Below the pieces are notes generated by a model, which worked only from the letters and a program-made list of their open reading frames with translations, had not been told where the DNA came from and searched no databases. From Achromobacter deleyi (GTDB lineage: Bacteria; Pseudomonadota; Gammaproteobacteria; Burkholderiales; Burkholderiaceae_B), in the NCBI RefSeq assembly GCF_016127315.1, contig NZ_CP065997.1, forward strand, positions 6,014,001-6,078,000: a DNA stretch of 64,000 nucleotides, given 5' to 3'. Every line of letters starts with the position of its first letter. Positions within the stretch are counted from its first letter, which is position 1. Below are positions 1-7,655 of this stretch, one piece after another. The translations under genes were made by a program, and so were the position numbers.

Positions 1-1302
1 CGCACGGTGATCTGGGCCGGCGCCAGCCCGTCGGCCCACGTCACCCGCGACGCCTATGAACGCATCGCCGGCGAGATCGTCGACGCGGCGCGCGCCGGCG
101 GCTTCGACGCCATCTACCTGGACCTGCATGGCGCCATGGTGGCCGAGCACCTGGACGACGGCGAAGGCGAGCTGCTGGCGCGGGTGCGCGCCCTGGTCGG
201 CCCCGGCCTGCCGGTGGTCGCCAGCCTCGACCTGCACGCCAACGTCACCGCGCAGATGCTGCGCGAGGCCGATGCCCTGGCCGCCTTCCGCACCTATCCG
301 CACGTGGACATGGCGGTGACCGGCGAGCACGCCGCGCGCCTGCTGGCCGCGCGCGTCGCGGCCGGCGGCAAGTGGGTGCGCGCCGAACGCCGCCTGCCCT
401 TCCTGATTCCGATCAACGGCATGTGCACGATGCTGCAGCCGTCGCAGGGCGTGTACCAGGAACTGGAACGCCTGGAGCAGACGCCGGGCGTGGCCTCGAT
501 CTCGTTCGCGCCGGGCTTTCCGGCCGCCGACTTCCCCGAATGCGGGCCGGTGGTGTGGGCCTATGGCACCGACGCCGACGCGGTCGAGCGCGTGACCGAG
601 GCGCTGTACCAGCGCGTGCTGGAACTCGAACCGCAATGGTCGCCCGACTTCCTGGCGCCGGCCGACGCCGTCAAGCGCGCCCAGGCGCTCGCGGCCGGCG
701 CTTCGCGTCCCGTGGTCATCGCCGACACCCAGGACAACCCGGGCGCGGGCGGCGACGCCAACACCACCGGCATGCTGCGCGCACTGGTCGAGGCCAACGC
801 GCAGAACGCCGCGCTGGGCCTGTTCTATGACCCCGAGGCGGTGCGCCAGGCGACCGCCGCCGGCATCGGCAACAAGGTCAGGCTGCGCCTGGGCGGGCAG
901 TCCGGCGTGGCCGGGGACGCGCCCTTCGAGGGCGAGTTCATGGTCGAGACCCTGTCGCCGGGCAAGCTGCGTTTCGACGGCCCGATGATGAACGGCATGG
1001 ACGTGGATCTGGAGGCGGTGGCCGGCCTGCGGCTGGGCGGCGTGCGCGTGGTGGTCAGCGCCACCAAGACGCAGATGCTGGACCGCAACCTGTTCCGCGT
1101 CGGCGGCGTGCAGCCCGAGGAGATGGCGATCCTGGTGGTCAAGAGCTCGGTGCATTTCCGCGCCGACTTCCAGCCGATCGCCCAGGACGTGCTGGTGGCC
1201 AAGGCGCCCGGCCCGATGCAGGCCGATCCCGCCGACCTGCCCTGGACCCGCCTGCAACCCGGCATCCGCATCAAGCCGCTGGGACCGGCGTTCTCGTTCT
1301 GA
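1..1302 (+). CDS. M81 family metallopeptidase / MlrC-like hydrolase (5' end outside window)
   Basis: The reading frame is open from the first base (R-T-V-I-W-A-G), so the start codon lies upstream and about 55-65 N-terminal residues are missing; the GTG at 7 is not a credible start. Recognisable family features are the TYPHVDM segment near 295-315, the conserved DTQDNPGAGGDANTTGM stretch near 721-775, and the C-terminal VKSSVHFRADF motif near 1138-1170. M81 enzymes are zinc-dependent amidohydrolases first known from microcystin degradation (MlrC); most chromosomal members have no proven substrate and often sit beside ABC peptide importers. Here the following gene (riboflavin synthase) is convergent, 20 bp away, so any partners are upstream of the window. 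The family is clear, the substrate unknown. Confidence 0.85.
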   Translation, partial: RTVIWAGASPSAHVTRDAYERIAGEIVDAARAGGFDAIYLDLHGAMVAEHLDDGEGELLARVRALVGPGLPVVASLDLHANVTAQMLREADALAAFRTYPHVDMAVTGEHAARLLAARVAAGGKWVRAERRLPFLIPINGMCTMLQPSQGVYQELERLEQTPGVASISFAPGFPAADFPECGPVVWAYGTDADAVERVTEALYQRVLELEPQWSPDFLAPADAVKRAQALAAGASRPVVIADTQDNPGAGGDANTTGMLRALVEANAQNAALGLFYDPEAVRQATAAGIGNKVRLRLGGQSGVAGDAPFEGEFMVETLSPGKLRFDGPMMNGMDVDLEAVAGLRLGGVRVVVSATKTQMLDRNLFRVGGVQPEEMAILVVKSSVHFRADFQPIAQDVLVAKAPGPMQADPADLPWTRLQPGIRIKPLGPAFSF

Positions 1303-1322
1303 CGCCAACGCGCCGGCCTACC

Positions 1323-2027
1323 TTACTTGAGCTTGCCCTGCGGGCTGACGAAATCTTCCAGCGTCAGCCCTTTTTCCTTGAGGATGGCTTCCAGCAGCGG
1401 CTGCAGGCGGCCCAGGCTTTCCTGGACGGTCTCGCGCACGGTGTCCACCACCACCTGGGTGCTGCGCTCGATCTCGATGTTGACGCGGTCGCCCACCTGC
1501 TTGTCCTCGAACACCGTCATGCGGCGGGTCTCGGGGATCAGCCAGACTTCGAACCAGCCCTCGGCGCGGTTCACTTCGGACACCGTCAGGCTGGCGCCGT
1601 TGATGGCGATGTAGCCCTTGGCGAACACGTACTTGCGGAAGGCCTCGGGGATGCTGAAGCGCATCAGGCGATTGGTGTCCGACGACTTCACCATCACCAC
1701 TTCCGAGGTGAAGTCGACGTGGCCCGACAGCGGATGGCCGCCGATCTCGGCGCCGTCCCTGGCCGCGCGCTCGACGTTGGCGCGGTCGCCTTCCTGGTAG
1801 CTGCCCAGCGTGGTGATGGCCAGGCTTTGCAGCATGACATCGAAGGTGGCCTGGTTGGCGTCGAGGATTTCGGTGACCGTCAGGCAGACGCCGTCGGTCG
1901 AGACGCTGGCGCCGATCGCCAGGTCCTGGCAGAAGCCCTCGGGAAACGCCAGCGTAAACGTGCGCAGGCCTTCGCGATCCGCGATTTTCGCGATCTTCGC
2001 GGTGCCTTGAACAATACCGGTGAACAT
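1323..2027 (-). CDS. ribE: Riboflavin synthase, alpha subunit
   Basis: Converts two molecules of 6,7-dimethyl-8-ribityllumazine into riboflavin and a pyrimidinedione, the last step of riboflavin synthesis in the cytoplasm. The 234-residue protein starts with the hallmark MFTGIVQG. It has two lumazine-binding barrels, about residues 1-97 and 98-200, with paired motifs GVCLTV / GASLTV and SGHVD. The ATG at 2027 was chosen because it gives the canonical N-terminus and has AGGA upstream; the frame stays open to 2063 but that extension is not family-like. The C-terminal helix ends FVSPQGKLK. No other rib gene is adjacent, so it stands apart from any ribBA/ribH cluster. I saw no FMN riboswitch in the 109 bp leader, only hairpins. 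Confidence 0.95.
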   Translation of the reverse strand: MFTGIVQGTAKIAKIADREGLRTFTLAFPEGFCQDLAIGASVSTDGVCLTVTEILDANQATFDVMLQSLAITTLGSYQEGDRANVERAARDGAEIGGHPLSGHVDFTSEVVMVKSSDTNRLMRFSIPEAFRKYVFAKGYIAINGASLTVSEVNRAEGWFEVWLIPETRRMTVFEDKQVGDRVNIEIERSTQVVVDTVRETVQESLGRLQPLLEAILKEKGLTLEDFVSPQGKLK

Positions 2028-2042
2028 GCTGATCCTGGATAC

Positions 2043-2090
2043 GGGGCGTGGCGCCCCTGGCAAAACATCAAAGGTAACCGATATTTTGCC
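2043..2090 (-). promoter_or_regulatory. Hairpins in the leader upstream of riboflavin synthase
   Basis: Two inverted repeats lie just upstream of the ribE start: GGGGCG/CGCCCC with a 3-base loop (2043-2057), and GGCAAAA/TTTTGCC (2059-2065 with 2084-2090) around an AT-richer centre. The first would sit about 16 bases before the start codon and could limit ribosome access. There is no match to the conserved FMN-aptamer core. A regulatory role is inferred only from position. Confidence 0.3.
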
Positions 2091-2136
2091 ACCGGGCGCC
2101 CGCCCCGGTCGGGCGGCACGCCCGGCCGCCGCCGGA

Positions 2137-3570
2137 TCAGTGGCGGATGGCGATGGTCTTCAGGGTGGTGAAGCCGTACAGCGCCTCGAAGCCCTTTTCA
2201 CGGCCGTAGCCCGACTGGCGCGAACCGCCGAACGGCAGTTCCACGCCGCCGCCGGCGCCGTAGTTGTTGACGAACACCTGGCCGGCGCGCAGCTTGCGCG
2301 CCAGGCGCAGCTGGCGGCCGCCGTCGCGGGTCCAGACGCCGGCCACCAGGCCATAGAGCGTGCCGTTGGCGATCTCCAGCGCTTCTTCCTCGGTGTCGAA
2401 CACCATGGCGGCCAGCACCGGGCCGAACACTTCTTCCTGCGCCAGGCGGCTCTTGGGCGGCACGTCGCGGAACAGCACCGGCGGCTGGTAGAAGCCGCTG
2501 TCGGGCACGCCGTCCTGGAGCTTGCCGCGCGCCGCGACCTTCAGGCCCTCGGCTTCGGCCTCGGCCAGGAAACCGCGCACGCGGTCATGCTGGCGGGCGC
2601 TGATCAGCGGACCGACGTCCAGGTCCTGCGCGGCCGGGCCGGTGACGGTGGCCGAGAACGCCTCGCCCAGGCGCGCCAGCACTTTCTCGTAGATGCCGCG
2701 CTGGATCAGCACGCGGCTGCCGGCCGAGCAGGTCTGGCCGGCGTTCTGGATGATGGCGGCCAGCAGCACCGGCATGGCGGCGTCCAGGTCGGCGTCGTCG
2801 AACACGATCTGCGGCGACTTGCCGCCCAGTTCCAGCGTCACCGGCACGTGGTTCTCGGCGGCGGCGTGCGCCACCATCTTGCCGGTCTGCGGCGAGCCGG
2901 TGAACGAGATGTGGTCGATGCCCGGGTGCGCCGACAAGGCGGCGCCGGCCTCGTGGCCGTAGCCGGTGCAGATGTTCAGCGCGCCGGCGGGCAGGCCCAC
3001 CTCGGCGGCGATCTCGGCCACCTTGAGCAGCGACAGGCAGGCGTCCTCGGCCGGCTTGACCACGCAGGCGTTGCCCGCGGCCAGTGCCGCGCCGACGCTG
3101 CGGCCGAAGATCTGCAGCGGGTAATTCCACGGCACGATGTGGCCGGTGACGCCATGCGCCTCGCGCACGGTCAGCACGGTAAAGCCGGGGGTGTAGGGAA
3201 TGGTCTCGCCATGCAGCTTGTCGACCGCGCCGGCGTAGAACTCGAAATAGCGCGCCACGGCAGCGGCGTCGGCGCGGGCCTGCTTGATCGGCTTGCCGGC
3301 GTCGGCGGATTCCAGCTGCGCCAGTTCTTCCTGGCGCTCCAGCAGCGCGAAGGCGATGCGCATGAGCAGGCGGCTGCGCGCGGCGGGCGCCATCTGGCCC
3401 CACTCGCCTTCGAAGGCCTCGCGCGCGGCGACCACGGCGCGGTCCACGTCTTCCTCGCCCGAACGCGCGATGGCGTCGAAGGCCTTGCCATCGGACGGGT
3501 TCAGGACGGGAATGGTTTCGCCGCTGGCGGCGGGCACCCATTGATTGGCGATAAAGTTCTTCTGAGTCAC
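2137..3570 (-). CDS. NAD(P)-dependent aldehyde dehydrogenase
   Basis: Aldehyde dehydrogenase superfamily, oxidising an aldehyde to the acid. Visible motifs in order: VPWNYPLQI (cofactor/oxyanion Asn), FTGSPQTGK (Rossmann turn), ELGGKSPQIVF (general-base Glu), NAGQTCS with the catalytic Cys at codon 281, EEVFGPVL, and the C-terminal PFGGSRQSGYGREKG. The GTG at 3570 gives MTQKNFIANQWVPAASGE, which matches where family members begin. An ATG at 3639 would add 23 residues without family resemblance and place the operator palindrome directly against the start. It diverges from a GntR/FCD regulator, which probably controls it. Substrate unknown; a betaine- or gamma-amino-aldehyde type is possible from the sequence class. 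Confidence 0.9.
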   Translation of the reverse strand: MTQKNFIANQWVPAASGETIPVLNPSDGKAFDAIARSGEEDVDRAVVAAREAFEGEWGQMAPAARSRLLMRIAFALLERQEELAQLESADAGKPIKQARADAAAVARYFEFYAGAVDKLHGETIPYTPGFTVLTVREAHGVTGHIVPWNYPLQIFGRSVGAALAAGNACVVKPAEDACLSLLKVAEIAAEVGLPAGALNICTGYGHEAGAALSAHPGIDHISFTGSPQTGKMVAHAAAENHVPVTLELGGKSPQIVFDDADLDAAMPVLLAAIIQNAGQTCSAGSRVLIQRGIYEKVLARLGEAFSATVTGPAAQDLDVGPLISARQHDRVRGFLAEAEAEGLKVAARGKLQDGVPDSGFYQPPVLFRDVPPKSRLAQEEVFGPVLAAMVFDTEEEALEIANGTLYGLVAGVWTRDGGRQLRLARKLRAGQVFVNNYGAGGGVELPFGGSRQSGYGREKGFEALYGFTTLKTIAIRH

Positions 3571-3643
3571 GATGTGCGGAGTAAAGTAGCGGCCGGTCGG
3601 CCGGTTGGGGGATGGATCCAAGGTAAGGGAGCGCTCCATAACT

Positions 3644-3660
3644 TGTCAATTGAATTGACA
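3644..3660. promoter_or_regulatory. Perfect 17-bp palindrome, probable GntR operator
   Basis: TGTCAATTGAATTGACA is an exact inverted repeat (8-base arms, one central base) in the region shared by the aldehyde dehydrogenase and the divergent GntR gene. FCD-type GntR proteins bind short dyads of this sort. A second site with the same TGTCA/TGACA half-sites lies at 3763-3772. Confidence 0.6.
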
Positions 3661-3762
3661 GCTTCCGTCCCAAGCTTCAGGATATTTTCGGTCCGACTGG
3701 GGTTATCCCTAGGTTTTCAAGCCCTGCATCGCCGCGTGTGCGCCGGGGCGCCTTGTTCGATT

Positions 3763-3772
3763 TGTCATGACA
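3763..3772. promoter_or_regulatory. TGTCATGACA palindrome, second probable GntR site
   Basis: A 10-bp perfect palindrome with the same TGTCA half-site as 3644-3660, but with the halves abutting instead of 7 bases apart. It is 38 bp before the GntR start codon and could serve autoregulation. Confidence 0.45.
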
Positions 3773-3810
3773 GATAACAAACCCGGCGTCCGCGCCGTTG
3801 GAGCCCAGCC

Positions 3811-4614
3811 ATGAGCGACGTGCGCGATCCGCAACTGGACAAGCTGCTGAGCGCGGCCACCCGCCCGCGGCCCGAGCTGGACGTGCTGGCGGAGGTGGCG
3901 TCCGGCCTGGGCTACGTGCGCGCCGAGCGCTTCGCCGAACGCGTCTACGAAAGCCTGTTCTACGCCATCGCCACCGGCAAGATCGGGCCGGGCGCCAAGC
4001 TGCCCACCGAACTGGAGCTGGCGGCGCTGTTCGAAGTGTCGCGGCCGGTGGTGCGGCAGGCGCTGGACCGGCTGCGCGAAGACCAGCTGGTCGAATCCGT
4101 GCGCGGCTCGGGCAGCTACGTGCGCGCCAAGCCCGACCTGATGGGCGGCATGCCGGCGGTCGATCCCGCGCGCCGGGTCGGCCATATCCTGGAAGGTCTG
4201 GAACTGCGCATGGTGATCGAGCCGGAATGCGCCTACCTGGCCGCCCTGCGCCGCACCGATGACGACCTGCTGGAGATGGACCGCATGCTGGCCGGCTACG
4301 AAGCCGCCGACGCCGCCGGCGCCATCGCCCACCATCATGACTATGGTTTCCACCGCGCCATCGCGGCGGCCACCGGCAACCAGCGCTTCGTGCAGGTGCT
4401 CAAATCGCTGGAGTACGACGTCAGCCATGCCGTCAACATGATGCGCCACCTGGTCCACAGCGAACCCTGGAAGCGCACCCGCGCCGCCATCGACGAACAC
4501 CGCCAGATCTACCGCCTGATCCACGAACAGGACGCCGAGGGCGCCCGCAACATCATGCGCGCCCATATCGAAAAGGCCCGCAGCCGCATGCTCAACAGCG
4601 GCTCGGAACATTAA
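3811..4614 (+). CDS. GntR family transcriptional regulator (FadR/FCD subfamily)
   Basis: A 267-residue regulator with an N-terminal winged helix-turn-helix (about residues 33-105: AERVYESLFYAIATGKIGPG, LPTELELAALFEVSRPVVRQ, VRGSGSYV) and a C-terminal FCD ligand domain (about 125-255). The FCD part has the usual metal-ligand pattern: an HHHDYGFH cluster, then later histidines near SEHRQIYRLI. There are 38 residues before the DNA-binding domain, slightly long for the family. Start ATG at 3811 has GGAG nearby. It diverges from the aldehyde dehydrogenase, and both palindromes lie between them, so a carboxylate-responsive repressor of that gene is the likely role. The downstream SDR gene, 111 bp away in the same direction, could also belong to its regulon. 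Confidence 0.9.
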   Translation: MSDVRDPQLDKLLSAATRPRPELDVLAEVASGLGYVRAERFAERVYESLFYAIATGKIGPGAKLPTELELAALFEVSRPVVRQALDRLREDQLVESVRGSGSYVRAKPDLMGGMPAVDPARRVGHILEGLELRMVIEPECAYLAALRRTDDDLLEMDRMLAGYEAADAAGAIAHHHDYGFHRAIAAATGNQRFVQVLKSLEYDVSHAVNMMRHLVHSEPWKRTRAAIDEHRQIYRLIHEQDAEGARNIMRAHIEKARSRMLNSGSEH

Positions 4615-4725
4615 ACCGGAGCGGGCGCTACCATTGCGCGGCGCCAGCCCGGCATTTCGCGCGGCTCGCTGTGCGCCGCCGCGCTTGACCTCGATTCACC
4701 CCGACTTTCCGTTTGATTCACCACC

Positions 4726-5502
4726 ATGCCTAGCCCCTGCCTGCCCCTGGACCAGCAACTCGTCATCGTCACCGGCGCCAGCCGCGGCCTGGGCGCGGCC
4801 ATCGCCCGCGCCTTCCTGCGCGAAGGCGCGCGGGTCGTCATCAACTATCTGAATAGCGAAGCCGCGGCCCGTGAACTGGCCGCCACCGCGCCGGACCGCG
4901 CGCTGGCCGTGCAGGCGGACGTACGCGACGCCGAGGCGGTCGCCGCCATGGTGGCGCGCGCCAGCGAGCATTTCGGCCGGCCGGTCAGCACCGTGGTCAA
5001 CAACGCCCTGCCCGCCTTCCAGTTCGACGGCGACGCCCGCCCCCACGCCGACACGCTCGACTGGGCGCGCATGAACGCGCAGCTCGAAGGCAGCGTGCGC
5101 GCTGCCCTCAACACCACCCAGGCCGTGCTGCCGTCGATGCGCGCGGCCGGCGGTGGCCGCATCATCAACGTCGGCACCAACCTGGTCCAGAACCCGGTGG
5201 TGCCGTACCACGACTACACCGCCGCCAAGGCCGCGCTGCTGGCCTTCACCCGCACGCTGTCGCACGAACTGGGCGCCGACGGCATCACCGTCAACATGGT
5301 GTCCGGCGGGCTGCTGCGCACCACCGACGCCTCGGCCGCCACGCCCGCCGCGGTGTTCGACCTGATCGCCGCCAGCACGCCGCTGCGCGAGGTGACCACG
5401 CCGGACCAGTTCGCCGACGCGGTGCTGTTCTTCGCCAGCCCGTGGTCGCGCGCGGTCACGGGACAGAACCTGATCGTGGATGGCGGGCTGGTGAAGGGGT
5501 GA
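4726..5502 (+). CDS. SDR family oxidoreductase, 3-oxoacyl-ACP reductase-like
   Basis: A 258-residue classical short-chain dehydrogenase/reductase. TGASRGLG near the N-terminus binds the dinucleotide, NNALP fills the NNAG position, and YTAAK holds the catalytic Tyr and Lys. The residue 13 positions before the Tyr, normally the catalytic Ser, is Thr in NVGTNLVQNP. The C-terminus (GQNLIVDGGLVKG) is typical of FabG-like proteins. NADP preference is suggested by the Arg after the glycine motif. It lies 111 bp after the GntR gene in the same orientation and may share regulation with it. Substrate unknown; annotation as a fatty-acid reductase would be by similarity only. Confidence 0.85.
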   Translation: MPSPCLPLDQQLVIVTGASRGLGAAIARAFLREGARVVINYLNSEAAARELAATAPDRALAVQADVRDAEAVAAMVARASEHFGRPVSTVVNNALPAFQFDGDARPHADTLDWARMNAQLEGSVRAALNTTQAVLPSMRAAGGGRIINVGTNLVQNPVVPYHDYTAAKAALLAFTRTLSHELGADGITVNMVSGGLLRTTDASAATPAAVFDLIAASTPLREVTTPDQFADAVLFFASPWSRAVTGQNLIVDGGLVKG

Positions 5503-5530
5503 GGCCGCGGCGTCGCGCTGACGGATGGGG

Positions 5531-5770
5531 TCACCGCGAGGGCCCCTCGCTACCGGCGCCAAGGCGCTGGTCCAGCACGCGGAAATAAGGGCGTTGGCCC
5601 CAGGCCGCACGATCGCCGATCACATACAGCCGCGCCTTGGCCCGGCTGACCGCCACATTGAGCAGGTTGGGACTTTGCGCGGCCCAATCCTTGGCCCCCC
5701 GGGCGCTGTGGATTACCGCCCAGCACCAGGATAACGACTTCGGCCTCCTTGCCCTGGGTCGTGTGCATCG
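5531..5770 (-). pseudogene. C-terminal fragment of a superfamily 1 (AAA/DNA2-like) helicase, frameshifted
   Basis: Read on the minus strand, the segment gives HTTQGKEAEVVILVLGGNPQ in one frame, then AKDWAAQSPNLLNVAVSRAK and RLYVIGDRAAWGQRPYFRVL in another. These are the motif V and VI regions (TTQGKEA, NVAVSRA) of UvrD/DNA2-like helicases. The frames change at a G6 run (C6 on the plus strand, around 5695-5702); one base fewer would restore a single frame. No N-terminal helicase sequence is present upstream, so this is a remnant of a large gene, probably deleted by a rearrangement that also brought in the neighbouring toxin-antitoxin pair. A sequencing error at the homopolymer would explain the frameshift but not the missing N-terminus. 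Confidence 0.75.
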
Positions 5771-5990
5771 CCGCCCCCGACGTTTCCCGTGGTTTCGGAC
5801 ACAAGGAAGGGTCGACTCGCCAAGCCCTCCTGTTCCCCCTTGCTGGACTGCTGGCACGACATTAATCCCCTAAAGGTTCAACGCCCCGGCTCGCTCGTGC
5901 GCCGCGCTTTCGAGTGGCACACGACGCATCCGGGCACCACCCGCGAGCATGTCGCGCACGTCACGCACCGGCATCACGTCGCCGATCCGC

Positions 5991-6020
5991 TTGCCGAGAA
6001 AGTATCCGATCGAATACACT
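5991..6020 (+). promoter_or_regulatory. Promoter and operator of the toxin-antitoxin operon
   Basis: A -35-like TTGCCG (5991-5996), an 18-bp spacer and a -10-like TACACT (6015-6020) precede the toxin ATG by only 4 bases, so the transcript would begin at or near the ATG and be leaderless. A near-perfect 16-bp dyad, GTATCCGATCGAATAC (6002-6017, one mismatched pair), overlaps the spacer and -10 and is the natural binding site for the antitoxin's HTH domain. Confidence 0.5.
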
Positions 6021-6024
6021 AATC

Positions 6025-6339
6025 ATGTACCACATAAAGCCGCTGCCAGAGTTCGACGCTTGGTTCGACACCCTGGCAGACCCGGCTACGCGAGCCCGCC
6101 TGCTCCGCAGGCTTGAAAAGGCCGCGCGGGGTTTGCTGGGCGATGTGAAACCGGTCGGAGAGGGCGTGAGCGAGATGCGCGAGTTCTTTGGCCCTGGCTG
6201 GCGCACGTATTACACCGAGCAGGGCGACGTGCTGATCGTCATGCTGGGCGGCGGCACACAGGCCACACAAAGCCGTGACGTCAAGCACGCCAAGGAATTG
6301 GCGCGGGCTCTGAGAAACGACGAGGAAGACCAATCATGA
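6025..6339 (+). CDS. higB: Type II toxin, RelE/ParE superfamily (HigB-like addiction module killer)
   Basis: A 104-residue toxin of the short RelE/ParE fold group annotated as addiction module killer protein; members are usually ribosome-dependent mRNA interferases. Diagnostic stretches are FDAWFDTLADPATRARLLRR, GDVKPVGEGVSEMREFFGPG, WRTYYTE and GDVLIVMLGGG, ending in the helix AKELARALRN. The ATG at 6025 gives the standard MYHIKPLPEF start; an upstream extension to 5914 is not conserved-looking. The stop overlaps the antitoxin start (ATGA at 6336-6339), and the toxin comes first, as in higBA operons. Base composition resembles the host, but the context (helicase remnant) suggests acquired DNA. 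Confidence 0.88.
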   Translation: MYHIKPLPEFDAWFDTLADPATRARLLRRLEKAARGLLGDVKPVGEGVSEMREFFGPGWRTYYTEQGDVLIVMLGGGTQATQSRDVKHAKELARALRNDEEDQS

Positions 6340-6647
6340 GCAAGAAGACGATCAAGGTTTCCGAACTGCCCACCTTCGACCCTGCGCGTTACCTGCGCGA
6401 CGACAAGGACATCGCCGCCTACTTGACGCAGGTGATCGAGGACGGAGACTTCGGTGAGCTTGCCCAGGCGCTGGGAGTTGCCGCGCGCGCTCGCGGCATG
6501 ACGCAAATTGCCGAGACTGCCGGTATTGGCCGGGAATCCCTGTATAAGGCCCTGCGGGCTGGCGCCAGCCCGCGCTTTGACACCATCGCCAAGGTATGCA
6601 AGGCACTGGGCGTACGCCTTGTCGTCCAGGCCGAACATCCGGCCTAG
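6336..6647 (+). CDS. higA: Type II antitoxin, HigA-like addiction module antidote
   Basis: A 103-residue antidote partner of the preceding toxin. It has an N-terminal KVSELPTFDPARYLRDDKDI region that wraps the toxin in this family. A helix-turn-helix follows, about residues 45-95 (ALGVAARARGMTQIAETAGI, RESLYKALR, FDTIAKVCKALGVRL). It is read from an ATG embedded in the toxin's stop (ATGA), so the two are translationally coupled. The HTH should bind the palindrome at 6002-6017 for autorepression. No further gene in the unit; about 200 bp of non-coding DNA separates it from exonuclease III. Confidence 0.88.
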   Translation: MSKKTIKVSELPTFDPARYLRDDKDIAAYLTQVIEDGDFGELAQALGVAARARGMTQIAETAGIGRESLYKALRAGASPRFDTIAKVCKALGVRLVVQAEHPA

Positions 6648-6765
6648 GCCCGCATGACGAGCATCGCGGCCAAATCGAAAACCCAAGCCGCGCTGGCAAA
6701 CAGAAAAAGGCTGCATGACCGGGTATCATCTGGCCTTGTCCCTGGCGTCAGCCAACCGCGCCCCG

Positions 6766-6789
6766 GATGAGTAGCCAGATGAGTAGCTA
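6766..6789. repeat. Tandem 12-bp direct repeat
   Basis: GATGAGTAGCCA is followed immediately by GATGAGTAGCTA (6766-6777 and 6778-6789), differing at one base. It lies in the non-coding gap between the antitoxin and exonuclease III, where no gene is visible from 6648 to 6850. It may be a duplication scar at the edge of the accessory patch. Confidence 0.5.
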
Positions 6790-6850
6790 GACCGGGATTT
6801 TGGATGGCGTAACCGCCAGAAGCCGCACAAACAAACGGTCTACGAAAATC

Positions 6851-7633
6851 ATGAAACTCGCCACCTGGAACGTCAACTCCCTCAACGTGCGCCTGCCGCA
6901 AGTGCTGGACTGGCTGGCCGCCAATCCCGTCGACGCGCTGTGCATCCAGGAACTGAAGCTGACCGACGACAAGTTCCCCGAGGCCGCCTTCAAGGAAGCC
7001 GGCTACCACGCGGTCTGGGCCGGCCAGAAGACGTACAACGGCGTCGCCATCGTGTCGCGCGTGCCGGGCACCTCGATGGTCCGCAACATCCCCAACTACG
7101 AAGACCCGCAGCAGCGCGTGCTGGCCCTGACCTTCCCCAGCGCCGACGGCGACGTGCGCGTGGTCTGCGCCTATTGCCCCAACGGCCAGTCGGTCGGTTC
7201 CGACAAGTACGCCTACAAGCTCGAATGGTTCGAAGCCATGCGCGCCTGGCTGGCCGACGAGATCAAGCAGTATCCGCGCCTGGCGGTGCTGGGCGACTAC
7301 AACGTCGCGCCCGCCGACGAGGACGTGCACAACCCCGAGAAATGGGAAGGCCAGGTGCTGGTGTCCGAACCCGAACGCCAGGCGCTGCGTAACCTGGTCG
7401 ACCTGGGCCTGGCCGACTCGTTCCGCCTGTTCGAGCAGCCCGAGAAGTCGTTTTCGTGGTGGGACTACCGCCAGTTCGCCTTCCGCCGCAATGCCGGCCT
7501 GCGCATCGACCACATCCTGCTGTCGGCGCCGCTGGTCAAGCGCTGCACCGCCTGCGTCATCGACAAGGAACCGCGCCGCAACGAGCAGCCGTCCGACCAT
7601 GCGCCGGTGGTGGCCACGCTGACGTTCGATTGA
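6851..7633 (+). CDS. xth: Exodeoxyribonuclease III
   Basis: A 260-residue AP endonuclease / 3'-5' exonuclease of the EEP superfamily, acting in base-excision repair. Visible catalytic motifs: MKLATWNVNSLNVRLPQVL (Asn ligand), IQELKLTD (metal-binding Glu), GDYNVAPADEDVHNPEKW (Asp/Asn), IDHILLSAPL and the terminal SDHAPVVATL (catalytic Asp-His). Length equals the usual family length. The ATG at 6851 gives the canonical N-terminus; an open extension back to 6800 is not conserved-looking. Transcribed alone toward the tRNA gene. Confidence 0.95.
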   Translation: MKLATWNVNSLNVRLPQVLDWLAANPVDALCIQELKLTDDKFPEAAFKEAGYHAVWAGQKTYNGVAIVSRVPGTSMVRNIPNYEDPQQRVLALTFPSADGDVRVVCAYCPNGQSVGSDKYAYKLEWFEAMRAWLADEIKQYPRLAVLGDYNVAPADEDVHNPEKWEGQVLVSEPERQALRNLVDLGLADSFRLFEQPEKSFSWWDYRQFAFRRNAGLRIDHILLSAPLVKRCTACVIDKEPRRNEQPSDHAPVVATLTFD

Positions 7634-7655
7634 GCAAAAAAACCTGCGCGCCGGC

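Noticed and set aside
2028..2136. FMN riboswitch before riboflavin synthase
   Set aside because: Expected for rib genes, but the conserved aptamer blocks are not present in the 109 bp.
2020..3777. Long plus-strand open frame (585 codons) antisense to the aldehyde dehydrogenase
   Set aside because: The minus strand encodes a full, motif-perfect dehydrogenase; the antisense frame has biased His/Gln/Arg/Gly content typical of GC-rich shadow frames.
5860..6010. Open minus-strand frame upstream of the toxin gene (YSIGYFLGKRIGDV...)
   Set aside because: Could be a remnant of another gene, but there is no start, no ribosome-binding site and no recognised family, so not listed as a feature.
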